Below are positions 34,218 through 43,105 of a stretch of 64,000 nt of DNA, in pieces. Position numbers and translations under genes: made by a program. This DNA is from Hoyosella levis (GTDB lineage Bacteria; Actinomycetota; Actinomycetes; Mycobacteriales; Mycobacteriaceae). The stretch is from positions 173,815 through 237,814 of the forward strand of contig NZ_BQYM01000005.1 of assembly GCF_026008515.1 (NCBI RefSeq), in the 5' to 3' direction. Position 1 is the first letter of the stretch; each line of letters begins with the position of its first letter. The notes under the pieces were generated by a model. It was not told the origin of the DNA, did no database searches, and was given only the letters and a program-made list of their open reading frames with translations.

Positions 34218-34814
34218 ATGCCAAGACTCGTAGACCACGACGAGCGGCGCCGCGAGATCACTAGCGCGGCGCGGCGGGTGATCGTCCGCGGTGGCCTCTC
34301 CGCAGCCACCTTCCAGGCCGTCGCCGCCGAGGCCGGGATCTCGGTTCGCTTGATCCAGTACTACTTCGGCACCAAGCGCGACTTCCTCCTCGCGACCCAC
34401 AAATCGGTGATAGAAGATGGCGCGGCCCGGTTCGCTGCACGCATGGCCGACTTCGGCGAGGACGTCCCACCGCGCGAGGCCGTCCGTGCGATCGCGACCG
34501 AACTGCTGCCGCTCGATGCTGCCCGGCGCGATGACGCCGTCGTCCTCGATGAGTTCTTCGCCGCCAGCCTCACAGGCCAGGACATCGCGATCGGCGATAT
34601 GACTCCCGCCGCGCGACTGCTCGTCACCGTTGTTGCTGGCCACCTGCAGCGCGCCGGGGCCGGGCACTCCGCCGCAGCGCTCGACGCGGAACTCACCGTC
34701 GCTGCCCTCGTTGGCCTCACCAACAGCCTGATCGCAGGGATGATCGACGCGACGGCCGCCGTGCGCCTCGTCGAACGACTGCTCGACCGCACCCCTGGCC
34801 TCGCCAAGCCCTAG
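34218..34814 (+). CDS. TetR family transcriptional regulator
   Basis: A 198-residue regulator. The N-terminal DNA-binding domain RRREITSAARRVIVRGGLSA, then TFQAVAAEAGISVRLIQYYFGTKRDFLL, is the TetR helix-turn-helix; the C-terminal domain resembles the BetI/TetR_C_6 group. Start MPRLVDHDERR at 34218 has a -10-like TACCAT 6 nt upstream and no Shine-Dalgarno, suggesting a leaderless mRNA. Its likely target is the divergent hydrolase gene; the ligand is unknown. Confidence 0.88.
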   Translation: MPRLVDHDERRREITSAARRVIVRGGLSAATFQAVAAEAGISVRLIQYYFGTKRDFLLATHKSVIEDGAARFAARMADFGEDVPPREAVRAIATELLPLDAARRDDAVVLDEFFAASLTGQDIAIGDMTPAARLLVTVVAGHLQRAGAGHSAAALDAELTVAALVGLTNSLIAGMIDATAAVRLVERLLDRTPGLAKP

Positions 34815-34841
34815 CAGCTGGCGCCGGGGCCGCTACGTCGC

Positions 34842-34902
34842 CGCGGCTGTGCGAAAAACGACAGTTCAATCGCGAATTGCTGTCGCTTTTCGCACACTCG
34901 CG
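34842..34902. terminator. Bidirectional palindrome (junction palindrome E)
   Basis: Arms 34842-34864 and 34880-34902 are complementary at 20 of 23 positions with a 15-nt loop, between convergent tetR and xthA. Arm core TGTGCGAAAAACGACAG, almost identical to the palindrome at 33195. Confidence 0.8.
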
Positions 34903-34949
34903 CCCAGACCCAGCCCAGCCCACCCTGGTCCCGCCAGAGAGCGCGAGAG

Positions 34950-35753
34950 CTAGCGCGCGATATCCACCACCACGGGCGCGTGGTCGCTCGCTCCCTTGCC
35001 CTTGCGCTCGTCACGGTCGATGTGCGCGTCGGTGATCCGCTCGGCAAGAGCGGGGGTTGTGAGCACGTGATCGATGCGCATGCCCTGGCGCTTGGGGAAC
35101 CGGAGCTGCGTGTAGTCCCAGTAGGTGTAGACGCCGGGGCCCGGGGTCCGGGGACGCACGACGTCCTGGTAGCCAATGTCGGTGAAGCGGGTGAACGCGT
35201 CCCGCTCGGGCGCGGAGACGTGCGTGGAGCCCTCGAACTCGGCGATGTCCCAGACGTCCTCGTCGAGCGGGGCGATGTTCCAGTCGCCGGTCAGCGCGAT
35301 GGTGGCGGAGGGATCGTCGGCGAGCCACTTCTCGGCATCACGGGCGAGCGCGGCGAGCCATTCGAGCTTGTAGGTGTAGTGGGGGTCCTCGAGGGTGCGC
35401 CCGTTGGGCACATACAGGCCCCACCAGGTGATCCCGGCGCAGGTCGCGGCGATTGCGCGGGGCTCGACGGATTCAGTGCCCTGCCATTCAGGCTGGCCGG
35501 GGAAGCCGATCTGGACGTCATCGAGTCCGATGCGCGAGAGGATCGCGACACCGTTCCATTGGTTGGCGCCGTGGTGCGCGACCTCGTAGCCCAGCTCGGT
35601 GAATCGCTCGGCGGGGAACTGGTCGTCGCGGCACTTGGTCTCCTGGATGGCGAGCACATCGGTGCCGCTCTTCTCCAGCCAGGCACAAATGCGGTCGACG
35701 CGGGCGCGGGCCGAGTTGACGTTCCAGGTGGCGAAGCGGAGCGAGTCTGTCAC
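34950..35753 (-). CDS. xthA: Exodeoxyribonuclease III / AP endonuclease
   Basis: A 267-residue EEP-fold nuclease. Seen: FATWNVNSARARVDRI, LAIQETKCRDDQFP (metal Glu), GLYVPNGR, ALTGDWNIAPLDEDVWD, RIDHVLTTPAL and GKGASDHAPVVVDI (catalytic Asp-His). It acts in base-excision repair. Start is GTG at 35753 with AGGGA upstream. Ten bp separate it from the def stop, so def-xthA is an operon, as in M. tuberculosis Rv0429c-Rv0427c. Confidence 0.94.
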   Translation of the reverse strand: MTDSLRFATWNVNSARARVDRICAWLEKSGTDVLAIQETKCRDDQFPAERFTELGYEVAHHGANQWNGVAILSRIGLDDVQIGFPGQPEWQGTESVEPRAIAATCAGITWWGLYVPNGRTLEDPHYTYKLEWLAALARDAEKWLADDPSATIALTGDWNIAPLDEDVWDIAEFEGSTHVSAPERDAFTRFTDIGYQDVVRPRTPGPGVYTYWDYTQLRFPKRQGMRIDHVLTTPALAERITDAHIDRDERKGKGASDHAPVVVDIAR

Positions 35754-35763
35754 TGGGGTTCCC

Positions 35764-36354
35764 TCAGTCGTCGTGGCCGAATGGGTCGGGTACTTCGCCG
35801 GGGGTCCAGGAGAGCCCTGGCACGCCCCAGCCGTTTCGCTTTACGGCCTTCTTCGCGGCGCGCGCGTTGCGGCCGATCAGCTGGTCGATGTAGAGGAAGC
35901 CATCGAGGTGCCCCACTTCATGCTGCAGGCAGCGGGCGAACAATCCAGTGCCGGAGATATCCACGGGGTCGCCGTTGACGTCGATGCCGGTGACGCGGGC
36001 CCACTCGGCGCGTCCGGTGGCGAATTGCTCGCCCGGCACGGAGAGGCAGCCCTCGAGGTCGTCATCGGGGTCGGGCATGTACTCCGGGATCTCGGAGGTC
36101 TCGAGCACGGGGTTGATCACCTCGCCCCGCTTGCGGACGGTCTTGCCCGATTCGTCGGTGACTGGGCAGTCGTAGACGAAGAGGCGCAGGTCCACGCCGA
36201 TCTGGTTGGCGGCGAGGCCCACGCCGTGGGCGGCATCCATGGTTTCATACATGTCCTGGACCAGTTCAGCGAGCTCCTGCGGGGGTTGCTCGACGATGCG
36301 GGTGGGTGTGTGCAGGGCAGGATCGCCGACTACGCGGATCGGATGGATGGCCAT
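35764..36354 (-). CDS. def: Peptide deformylase
   Basis: A 196-residue metalloenzyme removing N-formyl groups from new proteins. Motif 1 [10 protein letters not shown] at 44-53, motif 2 EGCLSVPG with metal ligand C103, and motif 3 QHEVGHLDG with H145, E146 and H149. The C-terminal tail of about 35 residues is longer than in Escherichia coli, as in mycobacteria. TAATCT (minus strand, 36363-36368) lies 8 nt before the ATG, so the transcript may be leaderless. Confidence 0.95.
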   Translation of the reverse strand: MAIHPIRVVGDPALHTPTRIVEQPPQELAELVQDMYETMDAAHGVGLAANQIGVDLRLFVYDCPVTDESGKTVRKRGEVINPVLETSEIPEYMPDPDDDLEGCLSVPGEQFATGRAEWARVTGIDVNGDPVDISGTGLFARCLQHEVGHLDGFLYIDQLIGRNARAAKKAVKRNGWGVPGLSWTPGEVPDPFGHDD

Positions 36355-36362
36355 GGCTGCAC

Positions 36363-36368
36363 AGATTA
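36363..36368 (-). promoter_or_regulatory. Candidate -10 hexamer for def-xthA
   Basis: TAATCT on the minus strand, 8 nt upstream of the def ATG with no Shine-Dalgarno between. The remaining gap to 36580 holds the divergent upstream region of the DUF3263 gene and no other gene. Confidence 0.4.
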
Positions 36369-36580
36369 CCCAGCGATGCCGACAACCTTCGACTCGCCGT
36401 GGAGCGTAGCGAAAAACTGACAGCTATCGGTGGTTGAATGTGGGCTACGAAGGCTTGGATCGACATCGGTCCCCCATGTGGTGGCAGCCGGGGTTGCGGC
36501 AGGCGTCGCGGGCAACGCGATCGGCTGTGCGCGCCGATGGCAAGCCACTGCTCCGAGGGAATGGTGAGGCGAGGAGCGAG

Positions 36581-36991
36581 ATGGATAGCGCCGCGGCACG
36601 CGATGAGCACGCAGGAGCACAAGACGGCAACAACGTTGTGCCGATGCCGGGCCTCATGGGCGATGCTCCCGCGCCGGAGGGCTCGCAGGCAGCAGACGCT
36701 CCCGGTCAGGGCAGCGCGTCCGCGCCCGGTGATTCCAGCGGACTGAGCGAGCGTGACCTGGAGGTCCTTGCCTTCGAGCGACAGTGGTGGAAGTACGCCG
36801 GGGCGAAGGAGGAAGCGATCAAGAATCTCTTCGGCCTGTCCGCGACCCGGTACTACCAGTTGCTCAACATCCTGCTCGATCGTCCGGAGGCATTGCGCGC
36901 TGACCCCATGCTGGTCAAGCGGCTGCGGCGGCTTCGCTCGGGCAGGCAGAAGGCGCGCACCGCGCGCCGGCTGGGCATGAGGTCAACCTAG
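36581..36991 (+). CDS. DUF3263 protein (Rv0430 family)
   Basis: A 136-residue protein. The N-terminal ~60 residues are low-complexity; the C-terminal domain LSERDLEVLAFERQWWKYAG, KEEAIKNLFGLSATRYYQLLN, then KRLRRLRSGRQKARTARRLG, matches Rv0430. The helical pattern with a basic tail suggests DNA binding, but no function is established that I know of. Start ATG at 36581 with GAGGAG just upstream. The next gene, virR, starts 13 nt after the stop. Confidence 0.85.
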   Translation: MDSAAARDEHAGAQDGNNVVPMPGLMGDAPAPEGSQAADAPGQGSASAPGDSSGLSERDLEVLAFERQWWKYAGAKEEAIKNLFGLSATRYYQLLNILLDRPEALRADPMLVKRLRRLRSGRQKARTARRLGMRST

Positions 36992-37004
36992 TGGGGAGAA
37001 GCTG

Positions 37005-37700
37005 ATGGGCAACCCGAATCCAGGCACGAGCACGCTGCCGCTGCGGTCGTTCGCGTTCATGCTGCTATCGGCAGCGGTGGTGTTCTTTGTCATCGGTGCG
37101 CTCGTGCTGCGGGAGCCCGGTGGAGGCAACGACTCCGCCTCCGCTTCGGCGACCAATGCCGTTGGCTCCTCCGCGGTATCCGAGTCGCGCGATGGCGAAG
37201 CTGGCGAAGGCTCCGCACGCAGCGAGGGTGAGGGTGAGGGCCGGGGAGATGTCGGTGCCCAGGCAGCGGCCGATGGCGAGGCACAGCAGGGCAATGGTTC
37301 CGGGGCAGGCGACGACGCCGGCAGCGACGATGATGCGAGCACCGGTCCAGATGCTGACGACGCAGAGCCAGCTACTGACGAGGATGACGATGCCCCGGCC
37401 ACCACGACCGAGCTCGCGCCACCTCCCGCGACGGCTACCCAGGTCCATGTTCTCAACAACAGCACGGTCTCGGGCCTCGCGGCGCGTACCGCCGACACGC
37501 TTCGCGGGGCTGGCTGGCAAGTAGGGGACGTTGGCAACTTCAGCGCGACAGCACTGGGCGCGACCACCGTGTTCTATGGCTCCCCGGCGGAACGTGCCCT
37601 GGCGGAGGAGATCGCCGCGCAGATCGGAGCGCAAGTTTCAGCACGCACCGGCGCGCTCGCTGGGCAGCCGAGCGGCATAGTCGTCGTCCTCACCGGATAG
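37005..37700 (+). CDS. virR: VirR-like LytR_C-domain membrane protein
   Basis: A 231-residue protein: cytoplasmic start, one membrane helix at about residues 14-36 (FAFMLLSAAVVFFVIGALVL), a long acidic Gly/Ala/Asp/Glu-rich extracytoplasmic linker (about 40-140), and a C-terminal LytR_C domain beginning QVHVLNNSTVSGLAART and ending SGIVVVLTG. In M. tuberculosis the ortholog Rv0431 (VirR) restrains vesicle release and affects envelope structure. GGGGAG precedes the ATG. Operon with the DUF3263 gene. Confidence 0.85.
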   Translation: MGNPNPGTSTLPLRSFAFMLLSAAVVFFVIGALVLREPGGGNDSASASATNAVGSSAVSESRDGEAGEGSARSEGEGEGRGDVGAQAAADGEAQQGNGSGAGDDAGSDDDASTGPDADDAEPATDEDDDAPATTTELAPPPATATQVHVLNNSTVSGLAARTADTLRGAGWQVGDVGNFSATALGATTVFYGSPAERALAEEIAAQIGAQVSARTGALAGQPSGIVVVLTG

Positions 37701-37801
37701 TTCGCCATCCGGTGCATCGCCGTCCATGGCGTGCCGATATGCTGTGATGTGCGTTGATCGGTCTCGATCCACCTCGTGGTTTGTCCAAAGGAGCTTTAGT
37801 G

Positions 37802-38560
37802 ATGGCCTCACCTGCACGGCAGTTCGTTCTCCGGCGGGGTTCCGCCTTGCGCAAGCCTGGTCTCGTTGCCGGTGCCCTCGCAGCGGGGGCGCTCGTGCTC
37901 AGTGGCTGCGCGGCACCGTTCGAGGCGCCGAGCGACAGCAACGAGGAGTACACCGCGCCTCCGGTCTGGACGGGCGCTCCTGCTCCCGCGGGCCACGGCG
38001 AGGACGACGACCACTCCGACGAGACCTCGGAGGGCGACTCCAGCGGCCCCTCCCGCACGGTTCGCGCCACGCTGAACAATGCCGAAGGCGCCTCCGTGGG
38101 CACCGTCACCATCAGCGAGAGCGCTGACCATCTCGAGATCCATGCCACGGTCGATGCTGATCCCGAGGTCCTCTCGCCCGGTTTCAAGGGCATGCACATC
38201 CACGAGATCGGTGAGTGCGAGCCGGAGAGCCAGGCACCCGACGGCGAGAACACTGGCGATTTCCTGTCCGCCGGCGGGCACCTGCAGCTCGAGGGCGCGA
38301 CCCACAGTGGCACCGGCATGAGCGGCGACCTCATCTCTCTGTACGTCCTCGAGGACGGCTCGGGCGAGGTTGTCACGCTCACCGACCGCGTCACCATCGA
38401 CGATCTCCTGATCGGTGATGGCACGTCGATCATGATCCATGAGGGGCCCGACAACTTCGGCAACATCCCCGATCGCTACACCGATGGGGCTGGCCCCGAT
38501 GAGCAGACTCGCAACACCGGTGACGCGGGCAGCCGGGTTGCCTGCGGCGTCATCGAGTAG
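37802..38560 (+). CDS. sodC: Lipoprotein Cu superoxide dismutase SodC
   Basis: A 252-residue lipoprotein with lipobox LVLSGC (C36), then an Asp/Glu/His linker and a Cu-SOD domain. Copper ligands are in MHIHEIGEC (H132, H134), GGHLQL (H160) and MIHEGPDNF (H213); the disulfide would join C139 and C248. In the zinc loop, GGHLQLEGATHSGTGMSGDL lacks the histidine usually found two residues before GDL, as in M. tuberculosis SodC, which is a zinc-free enzyme. AAAGGAG precedes the ATG by 8 nt. A perfect hairpin follows. Confidence 0.93.
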   Translation: MASPARQFVLRRGSALRKPGLVAGALAAGALVLSGCAAPFEAPSDSNEEYTAPPVWTGAPAPAGHGEDDDHSDETSEGDSSGPSRTVRATLNNAEGASVGTVTISESADHLEIHATVDADPEVLSPGFKGMHIHEIGECEPESQAPDGENTGDFLSAGGHLQLEGATHSGTGMSGDLISLYVLEDGSGEVVTLTDRVTIDDLLIGDGTSIMIHEGPDNFGNIPDRYTDGAGPDEQTRNTGDAGSRVACGVIE

Positions 38561-38576
38561 CGAGACCTAGCACGAC

Positions 38577-38604
38577 GGCCGCTGCCCTGCACGGGGCAGC
38601 GGCC
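38577..38604 (+). terminator. Terminator of sodC
   Basis: GGCCGCTGCCC, loop TGCACG, GGGCAGCGGCC: a perfect 11-bp stem 16 bp after the sodC stop, just ahead of ybdK. Confidence 0.75.
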
Positions 38605-38622
38605 TTGTGGTTCCATTCAGGG

Positions 38623-39759
38623 GTGGAACTCCGCTTCGCTGGATCGCCCCGCCCCACCCTCGGGGTCGAGTGGGAGCTCGCGCTCGTCGACCGCCGTAGC
38701 CGGGACCTCGCCAACCAGGCCGAGGACGTGTTCGAGCTGCTCGAGGCCCAGCATGGCATCATGCCCGGCACCCGCGTGCACAAGGAATTCCTGTGCAACA
38801 CCGTCGAGATCGTCACGGGCATCTGCGACACCACGGCGCAAGCAATGGCCGAGATCAGCGACACCCTCACGGTGATGCACACCGTGGGCGACCAGCTTGG
38901 TCTCGATTTCTTCAGCGCGGGCACCCATCCGTTCGCGCAGTGGACCGACCACATGCTGACCGACAAGCCGCAATACCGGGAGATCATCAACCGCAGCCAG
39001 TACTGGGGCCGCCAGATGCTGATCTGGGGCGTGCACGTCCACGTCGGGGTCTCCCACCCGGACAAGGTGTTCCCCATCCTCAACGCCCTGCTGATGAAGT
39101 ATCCGCACGTGCTCGCGCTGTCCGGGTCCTCGCCGATGTGGGATGGCCAGGACACCGGCTACGCCAGCACCCGGGCCCTGCTGTTCCAGCAACTGCCCAC
39201 CGCGGGACTGCCCTTCCAGTTCGAGACGTGGCAGCAGTTCGAGCAGTTCACCGCGGACCAGGTCAAGACAGGGATCATCGAGTCAGTCGGTGGCCTGCAC
39301 TGGGACATCCGGCCCAACCCGGGCCTCGGCACGATCGAGATCCGCGTCTGCGACGGCACGCCCACCCTTCGGGAGCTCGCCGCGCTCGTGGCGCTGATGC
39401 ACTGCCTCGTGGTCGATCTCGATGAGCGGCTCACCGCGGGGGAGCAGTTGCCGTCCATGCCGCCCTGGCTGGTGCAGGAGAACAAGTGGCGCGCGGCGCG
39501 CTACGGGCTCGACGCCGAGATCATCACCGACGACGCCTGCACCGAGAGGCTCGTCACCGAGGAGATCAGCACCATGCTCGAGCAGCTCGCTCCGGTGGCG
39601 GCGCGGCTGCATTGCAGCAGCGAGCTAGCCTCCGTGGCCGACATTCCCCGGATCGGCGCGTCCTATCAGCGCCAGCGTGCCGCGGCGCGGACTGGGGGCA
39701 TGAAGGCAGTGGTGGATCAGCTCGTCGCGGACCTGCGAGGGAGCGCCGCCACCACCTAG
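38623..39759 (+). CDS. ybdK: Carboxylate-amine ligase YbdK (GCS2 family, Rv0433)
   Basis: A 378-residue glutamate-cysteine-ligase-2 family enzyme. Seen: GSPRPTLGVEWELALVD, HKEFLCNTVEIVTGIC, GTHPFAQW, WGRQMLIWGVHVHVGV, GLGTIEIRVCDG and VQENKWRAARYGLDA. YbdK has weak glutamate-cysteine ligase activity; its physiological substrate is unknown. GTG at 38623 is preferred; a TTG at 38605 lies directly against the sodC terminator. Its stop overlaps the mrpG stop (CTAG). Confidence 0.9.
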   Translation: MELRFAGSPRPTLGVEWELALVDRRSRDLANQAEDVFELLEAQHGIMPGTRVHKEFLCNTVEIVTGICDTTAQAMAEISDTLTVMHTVGDQLGLDFFSAGTHPFAQWTDHMLTDKPQYREIINRSQYWGRQMLIWGVHVHVGVSHPDKVFPILNALLMKYPHVLALSGSSPMWDGQDTGYASTRALLFQQLPTAGLPFQFETWQQFEQFTADQVKTGIIESVGGLHWDIRPNPGLGTIEIRVCDGTPTLRELAALVALMHCLVVDLDERLTAGEQLPSMPPWLVQENKWRAARYGLDAEIITDDACTERLVTEEISTMLEQLAPVAARLHCSSELASVADIPRIGASYQRQRAAARTGGMKAVVDQLVADLRGSAATT

Positions 39760-40082
39760 TCGTCGCGGTTGGGCTCCATCTGGTCGATCGTCATCAGATC
39801 GCGCCGGTACAGGCCCTCCCGGTGCGCGAGCCGTCCCACACGATGTCCAACAACGGGAACGGTGAGGCATGCGAAGAAGATCGCGAGCACGAGCATCCCG
39901 GCCTCGCGCATGCCCCAGCTGGCGATGGCCGCGGCGGCGAGGGTGAGGATCAAGCTCACGATCTGTGGCTTGGTGGCGGCATGCATGCGGGTGAGCGTGT
40001 CGGGGAATCGGACAATGCCGATAGCAGCGACGAGCCCGAGGGCTGATCCGGCGAGCGCGAGCACCCCAGCGAGGATCATCAT
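39756..40082 (-). CDS. mrpG: Na+/H+ antiporter subunit G
   Basis: A 108-residue protein with three membrane helices: MILAGVLALAGSALGLVAAIGIVRFPD, TRMHAATKPQ (the MrpG signature), a second helix, and GMLVLAIFFACLTVPVVGH. Last gene of the mrp operon; start overlaps the mrpF stop as ATGA. Its stop shares CTAG with the convergent ybdK stop. Confidence 0.92.
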   Translation of the reverse strand: MMILAGVLALAGSALGLVAAIGIVRFPDTLTRMHAATKPQIVSLILTLAAAAIASWGMREAGMLVLAIFFACLTVPVVGHRVGRLAHREGLYRRDLMTIDQMEPNRDD

Positions 40083-40390
40083 GAGCCTGCCTCCTCCGTC
40101 GTGGTTTCCACAGGTGGGACAGGCTGCTCGGTCTTGTGGTCGGGCACGCGGTAGCGGGTCACCGAGATCGACCCCACGAATCCGAGCAGGGCGAGGACCA
40201 CGATCGCGGGAACGATCGTGGTGTCCCGCGTATAGATCGTCCAGACTCCCAGCCCGCAGATCATCAGGGCGACGAGCATGTCGACCGCGGCGAGCCGGTC
40301 GAGGCTGTTGGGGCCGCGGACGAGCCGGTAGGTGGAGATCAGCGTGGCAAGGACGATCATGGTGCCGCTGAGTCCGAGCAGCAGGGTCAT
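40079..40390 (-). CDS. mrpF: Na+/H+ antiporter subunit F
   Basis: A 103-residue protein with three membrane helices; TYRLVRGPNSLDRLAAVDML is the MrpF signature, and ALLGFVGSISVTRY ends the domain. A charged Pro/Glu/Thr-rich tail follows. Overlaps mrpE and mrpG by ATGA. Confidence 0.92.
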   Translation of the reverse strand: MTLLLGLSGTMIVLATLISTYRLVRGPNSLDRLAAVDMLVALMICGLGVWTIYTRDTTIVPAIVVLALLGFVGSISVTRYRVPDHKTEQPVPPVETTTEEAGS

Positions 40391-40944
40391 TGGTGCCGCC
40401 TCCCTCGGGCCGTGACTCCATCGGGAATGGCCTCGTGCCGTTCATCGGGACGCTCGAAGGCGCGCACGAACCATTTCTCCAGCAGGTCGGTGTCCCGGTG
40501 GAACTTGGTGATGGCCTTCTTGTCGCGGGCATCGAGGACGTGCACGAATACCACGCGCTGCACCTTGTCGACCTGCAGGACGAGACTGCCGGGCGTGAGG
40601 CTGATCGCATCAACGAGCAGGGTCAGCACGAGATCGGACTTGATGTCCACGCGCCGCTTGAGGATCGCGCTGCGGGGCGAGGTCCCAGGCTTGACCACCA
40701 GCCACGACACCTCGATGGTGGCACGGGCGAGCAAGCCCGCGACGACCAGGTTGAGGATGACGAACGAGATGGGGTGGAAGGTGCCACCGATGGGGATGCG
40801 GGGCAGTGGCAGGAGAAAGGTGATGCCCAGCCCGACAATGATGCCGGCGAGGATCGTGCCAGGCGAGGGGTCTCCCCAGAGGAGCACCCAGATCGTGGCG
40901 AGCCAGGCGACGGCGGCGAACTGCCGGAGCACGGTGCGTGTCAT
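40387..40944 (-). CDS. mrpE: Na+/H+ antiporter subunit E
   Basis: A 185-residue protein with N-terminal membrane helices (residues 8-65) and a soluble MnhE domain: SAILKRRVDIKSDLVLTLL, DAISLTPGSLVLQVD and VFVHVLDARD. It overlaps mrpD and mrpF by ATGA. Confidence 0.92.
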   Translation of the reverse strand: MTRTVLRQFAAVAWLATIWVLLWGDPSPGTILAGIIVGLGITFLLPLPRIPIGGTFHPISFVILNLVVAGLLARATIEVSWLVVKPGTSPRSAILKRRVDIKSDLVLTLLVDAISLTPGSLVLQVDKVQRVVFVHVLDARDKKAITKFHRDTDLLEKWFVRAFERPDERHEAIPDGVTARGRRHQ

Positions 40945-42602
40945 CGATCGCTCCCTGGGACGGGGGAGCCGCTGATCGGCTCGGTGGGCAGATCGAGTGC
41001 CGGTTGATCCTCGCCCAGGACGGTGCTGATGTAGTCGGTGCCGCCGCGCAGGTTCGCCGCGGTGCGGGAGGTGAACTCCACGAACGGCCCGGCAAGCACC
41101 GTCAGTATCAAGCCCATCACGATCAGCCCGATCGTGGGCAGCACCATGAGGACGGGCATCCGGCCCACATCCTCGCGATCGGTGAGCTTGATATCGAACG
41201 AGTCCTCGATCATCACGGTCGGGGTCGACGCGACGAGGTGGCCCTCGGGGGCATCCTCGCGCTCCCGCCAGAACGCCTTGGTCCAGATGCGCGCCACGAC
41301 GTAGAGGGTGAGCAGGCTCGTGATGACGCTGCCCGCCACGAGCATCCAGGCGAGGAAGCTCGCATCGTCCGCGCCGGCCTGCAGCAGTGCCACCTTGCCG
41401 ATGAAGCCACTGAATGGCGGGATGCCGCCGAGGTTGAACGCGGGAACGAGGAAGATCACCGCGAGCAGCGGGCTCGCCTTGGCGAGGCCTCCTAGCCGCC
41501 GCAGCGAGGAGGAGCCGGCCTGGCGCTCGATGAGCCCGACGATGAGGAACAGGGTGGTCTGCACGATGATGTGGTGCGCCGCGTAGTAGATCGCCCCGGA
41601 GAGCCCGAGCGTGGACGACAGCGCGATGCCAAACACCATGTAGCCGATATGGCTGACGAGGGTGAAGGAAAGCAAGCGCTTGATATCGGACTGCGCGATG
41701 GCGCCGAGGATCCCGACGATCATGGTGATGAGCGCGGCGACGAGCAGGATCTTGTCGAGCAGGCCGCTGGGGAAGATCAGCGTGTGGGTGCGGATGATCG
41801 CGTAGATGCCCACCTTGGTGAGCAGTCCGGCAAAGACCGCGGTGACGGGTGCGGGGGCAGTGGGGTAGGAGTCGGGCAGCCAGCCGGAGAGGGGGAAGAT
41901 GGCGGCCTTGATGCCGAACGCCACGAGCAGCACGGAGAAGATCGCGGTGCGGGTGCCCTCGGGCACGTCCTGCATGCGGACCGCGATGTGCGCGAGGTTG
42001 AGCGTGCCCACGGCGGCGTAGGTGAAGGCGATGCCAAGCAGGAAGATGATCGACGACACCATCGAGACGAGCACGTAGGTGATTCCCGCTCGGACCCGCT
42101 CCTTGCTGACCCCAATGGTCAGGAGCACGAAGCTCGCGACGAGGAGGATCTCGAAGCCGACGAACAGGTTGAACAGGTCGCCGGCGAGGAAGGCATTGCT
42201 CACGCCCGCGGTCAGCGCCAGGTAGGTGGGCACGAAGATCGAGACGGGTTGCTGGTGGTTGCCGTCGCGGATGCCCTGGCCGACGGCGTAGACAAGCACG
42301 GCGAGCAGCACGGAGGAGGAGATCAGCAGCATCAGCGCCGAGAGCCGGTCCGCGACGAGAGTGATACCGATCGGCGCGTCCCAGCCGCCGACCTGGACCG
42401 CATGGGTGCCGTGGACGTCCGTCAGGTACATCAGCATCGCCGCGATGAGGAACACCGCGGAAAGCACCGCGAGGGTGATGTAGCGCTGCACCCGGTAGTG
42501 GCGGCCGAAGAACAGCGATGCCGCCGCGCCGAGCAGGGGCAGCAGCACCGGCAGCGGCAGCAGGATGCTCGCGAGCTCAGTGGAGAGGAGGTCCGTGCTC
42601 AT
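40941..42602 (-). CDS. mrpD: Na+/H+ antiporter subunit D
   Basis: A 553-residue, about 14-helix protein homologous to complex I proton-pumping subunits. Seen: NLFVGFEILLVASFVLL (the key glutamate in helix 5), FGIKAAIFPLSGWLPDSYPTAP (lysine in helix 7) and LSFTLVSHIGYMVFGIAL. A long C-terminal extension carries SPVPGS at the end. Overlaps mrpC and mrpE by ATGA. Confidence 0.94.
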   Translation of the reverse strand: MSTDLLSTELASILLPLPVLLPLLGAAASLFFGRHYRVQRYITLAVLSAVFLIAAMLMYLTDVHGTHAVQVGGWDAPIGITLVADRLSALMLLISSSVLLAVLVYAVGQGIRDGNHQQPVSIFVPTYLALTAGVSNAFLAGDLFNLFVGFEILLVASFVLLTIGVSKERVRAGITYVLVSMVSSIIFLLGIAFTYAAVGTLNLAHIAVRMQDVPEGTRTAIFSVLLVAFGIKAAIFPLSGWLPDSYPTAPAPVTAVFAGLLTKVGIYAIIRTHTLIFPSGLLDKILLVAALITMIVGILGAIAQSDIKRLLSFTLVSHIGYMVFGIALSSTLGLSGAIYYAAHHIIVQTTLFLIVGLIERQAGSSSLRRLGGLAKASPLLAVIFLVPAFNLGGIPPFSGFIGKVALLQAGADDASFLAWMLVAGSVITSLLTLYVVARIWTKAFWREREDAPEGHLVASTPTVMIEDSFDIKLTDREDVGRMPVLMVLPTIGLIVMGLILTVLAGPFVEFTSRTAANLRGGTDYISTVLGEDQPALDLPTEPISGSPVPGSDR

Positions 42603-43105
42603 TCGCGATCGCCTCCCTTGTCGCTGCTGCCGAAGTCGGACTTGTCGAAGTCGGTGTCCGAGCCATCCACCGGCGGCCCGTGCGGGCCCTCGGGCGGAAC
42701 CGGTGGCGGGGGCTTCGGCAGCTCGTAGTCGGGAGCCTCCGCGCGCGTGCGGCGGGGCAGCTTCTTGTCCTCGTCGTCGTCATCGACCTCCTCGCGGGTC
42801 TGCAAGGTGAACGAGCGATAGATCAGCGCGATCACGAATGCCGACAGGCCCATGCTGATGACGATGGCGGTCAGGATCAGCGCCTGCACCAGTGGATCCG
42901 CCATCGACGAATGCTCCGCGGAGGTTCGTCCGACGATGGGTGGCCCGCCCGAGCGCCCGCCCATCCCGAGCAGCAGCAGGTTCACGGAGTTGGTGAGAAG
43001 CAGCAGGCCGAGCAGCGCCTTGATGATGCTGCGCTCCATCACCAGGTACACGCCGCAGCCGAAGAGGATGCTCGCGATGACGAGCATTCCGATGCTGGTG
43101 GTCAT
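42599..43105 (-). CDS. mrpC: Na+/H+ antiporter subunit C
   Basis: A 168-residue protein with three membrane helices as in NuoK: SIGMLVIASILFGCGVYLVM, ALLGLLLLTNSVNLLLL and DPLVQALILTAIVISMGLSAFVIAL. The C-terminal ~55 residues (acidic, then proline-rich) are extra compared with the usual ~115-residue MrpC. Start at 43105 overlaps the mrpAB stop by ATGA. Confidence 0.92.
   Translation of the reverse strand: MTTSIGMLVIASILFGCGVYLVMERSIIKALLGLLLLTNSVNLLLLGMGGRSGGPPIVGRTSAEHSSMADPLVQALILTAIVISMGLSAFVIALIYRSFTLQTREEVDDDDEDKKLPRRTRAEAPDYELPKPPPPVPPEGPHGPPVDGSDTDFDKSDFGSSDKGGDRE

Noticed and set aside
36405..36440. Single half-copy resembling the palindrome arm (GCGAAAAACTGACAG) upstream of the DUF3263 gene
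   Set aside because: No matching second arm was found, and it lies between divergent genes, unlike the other members.
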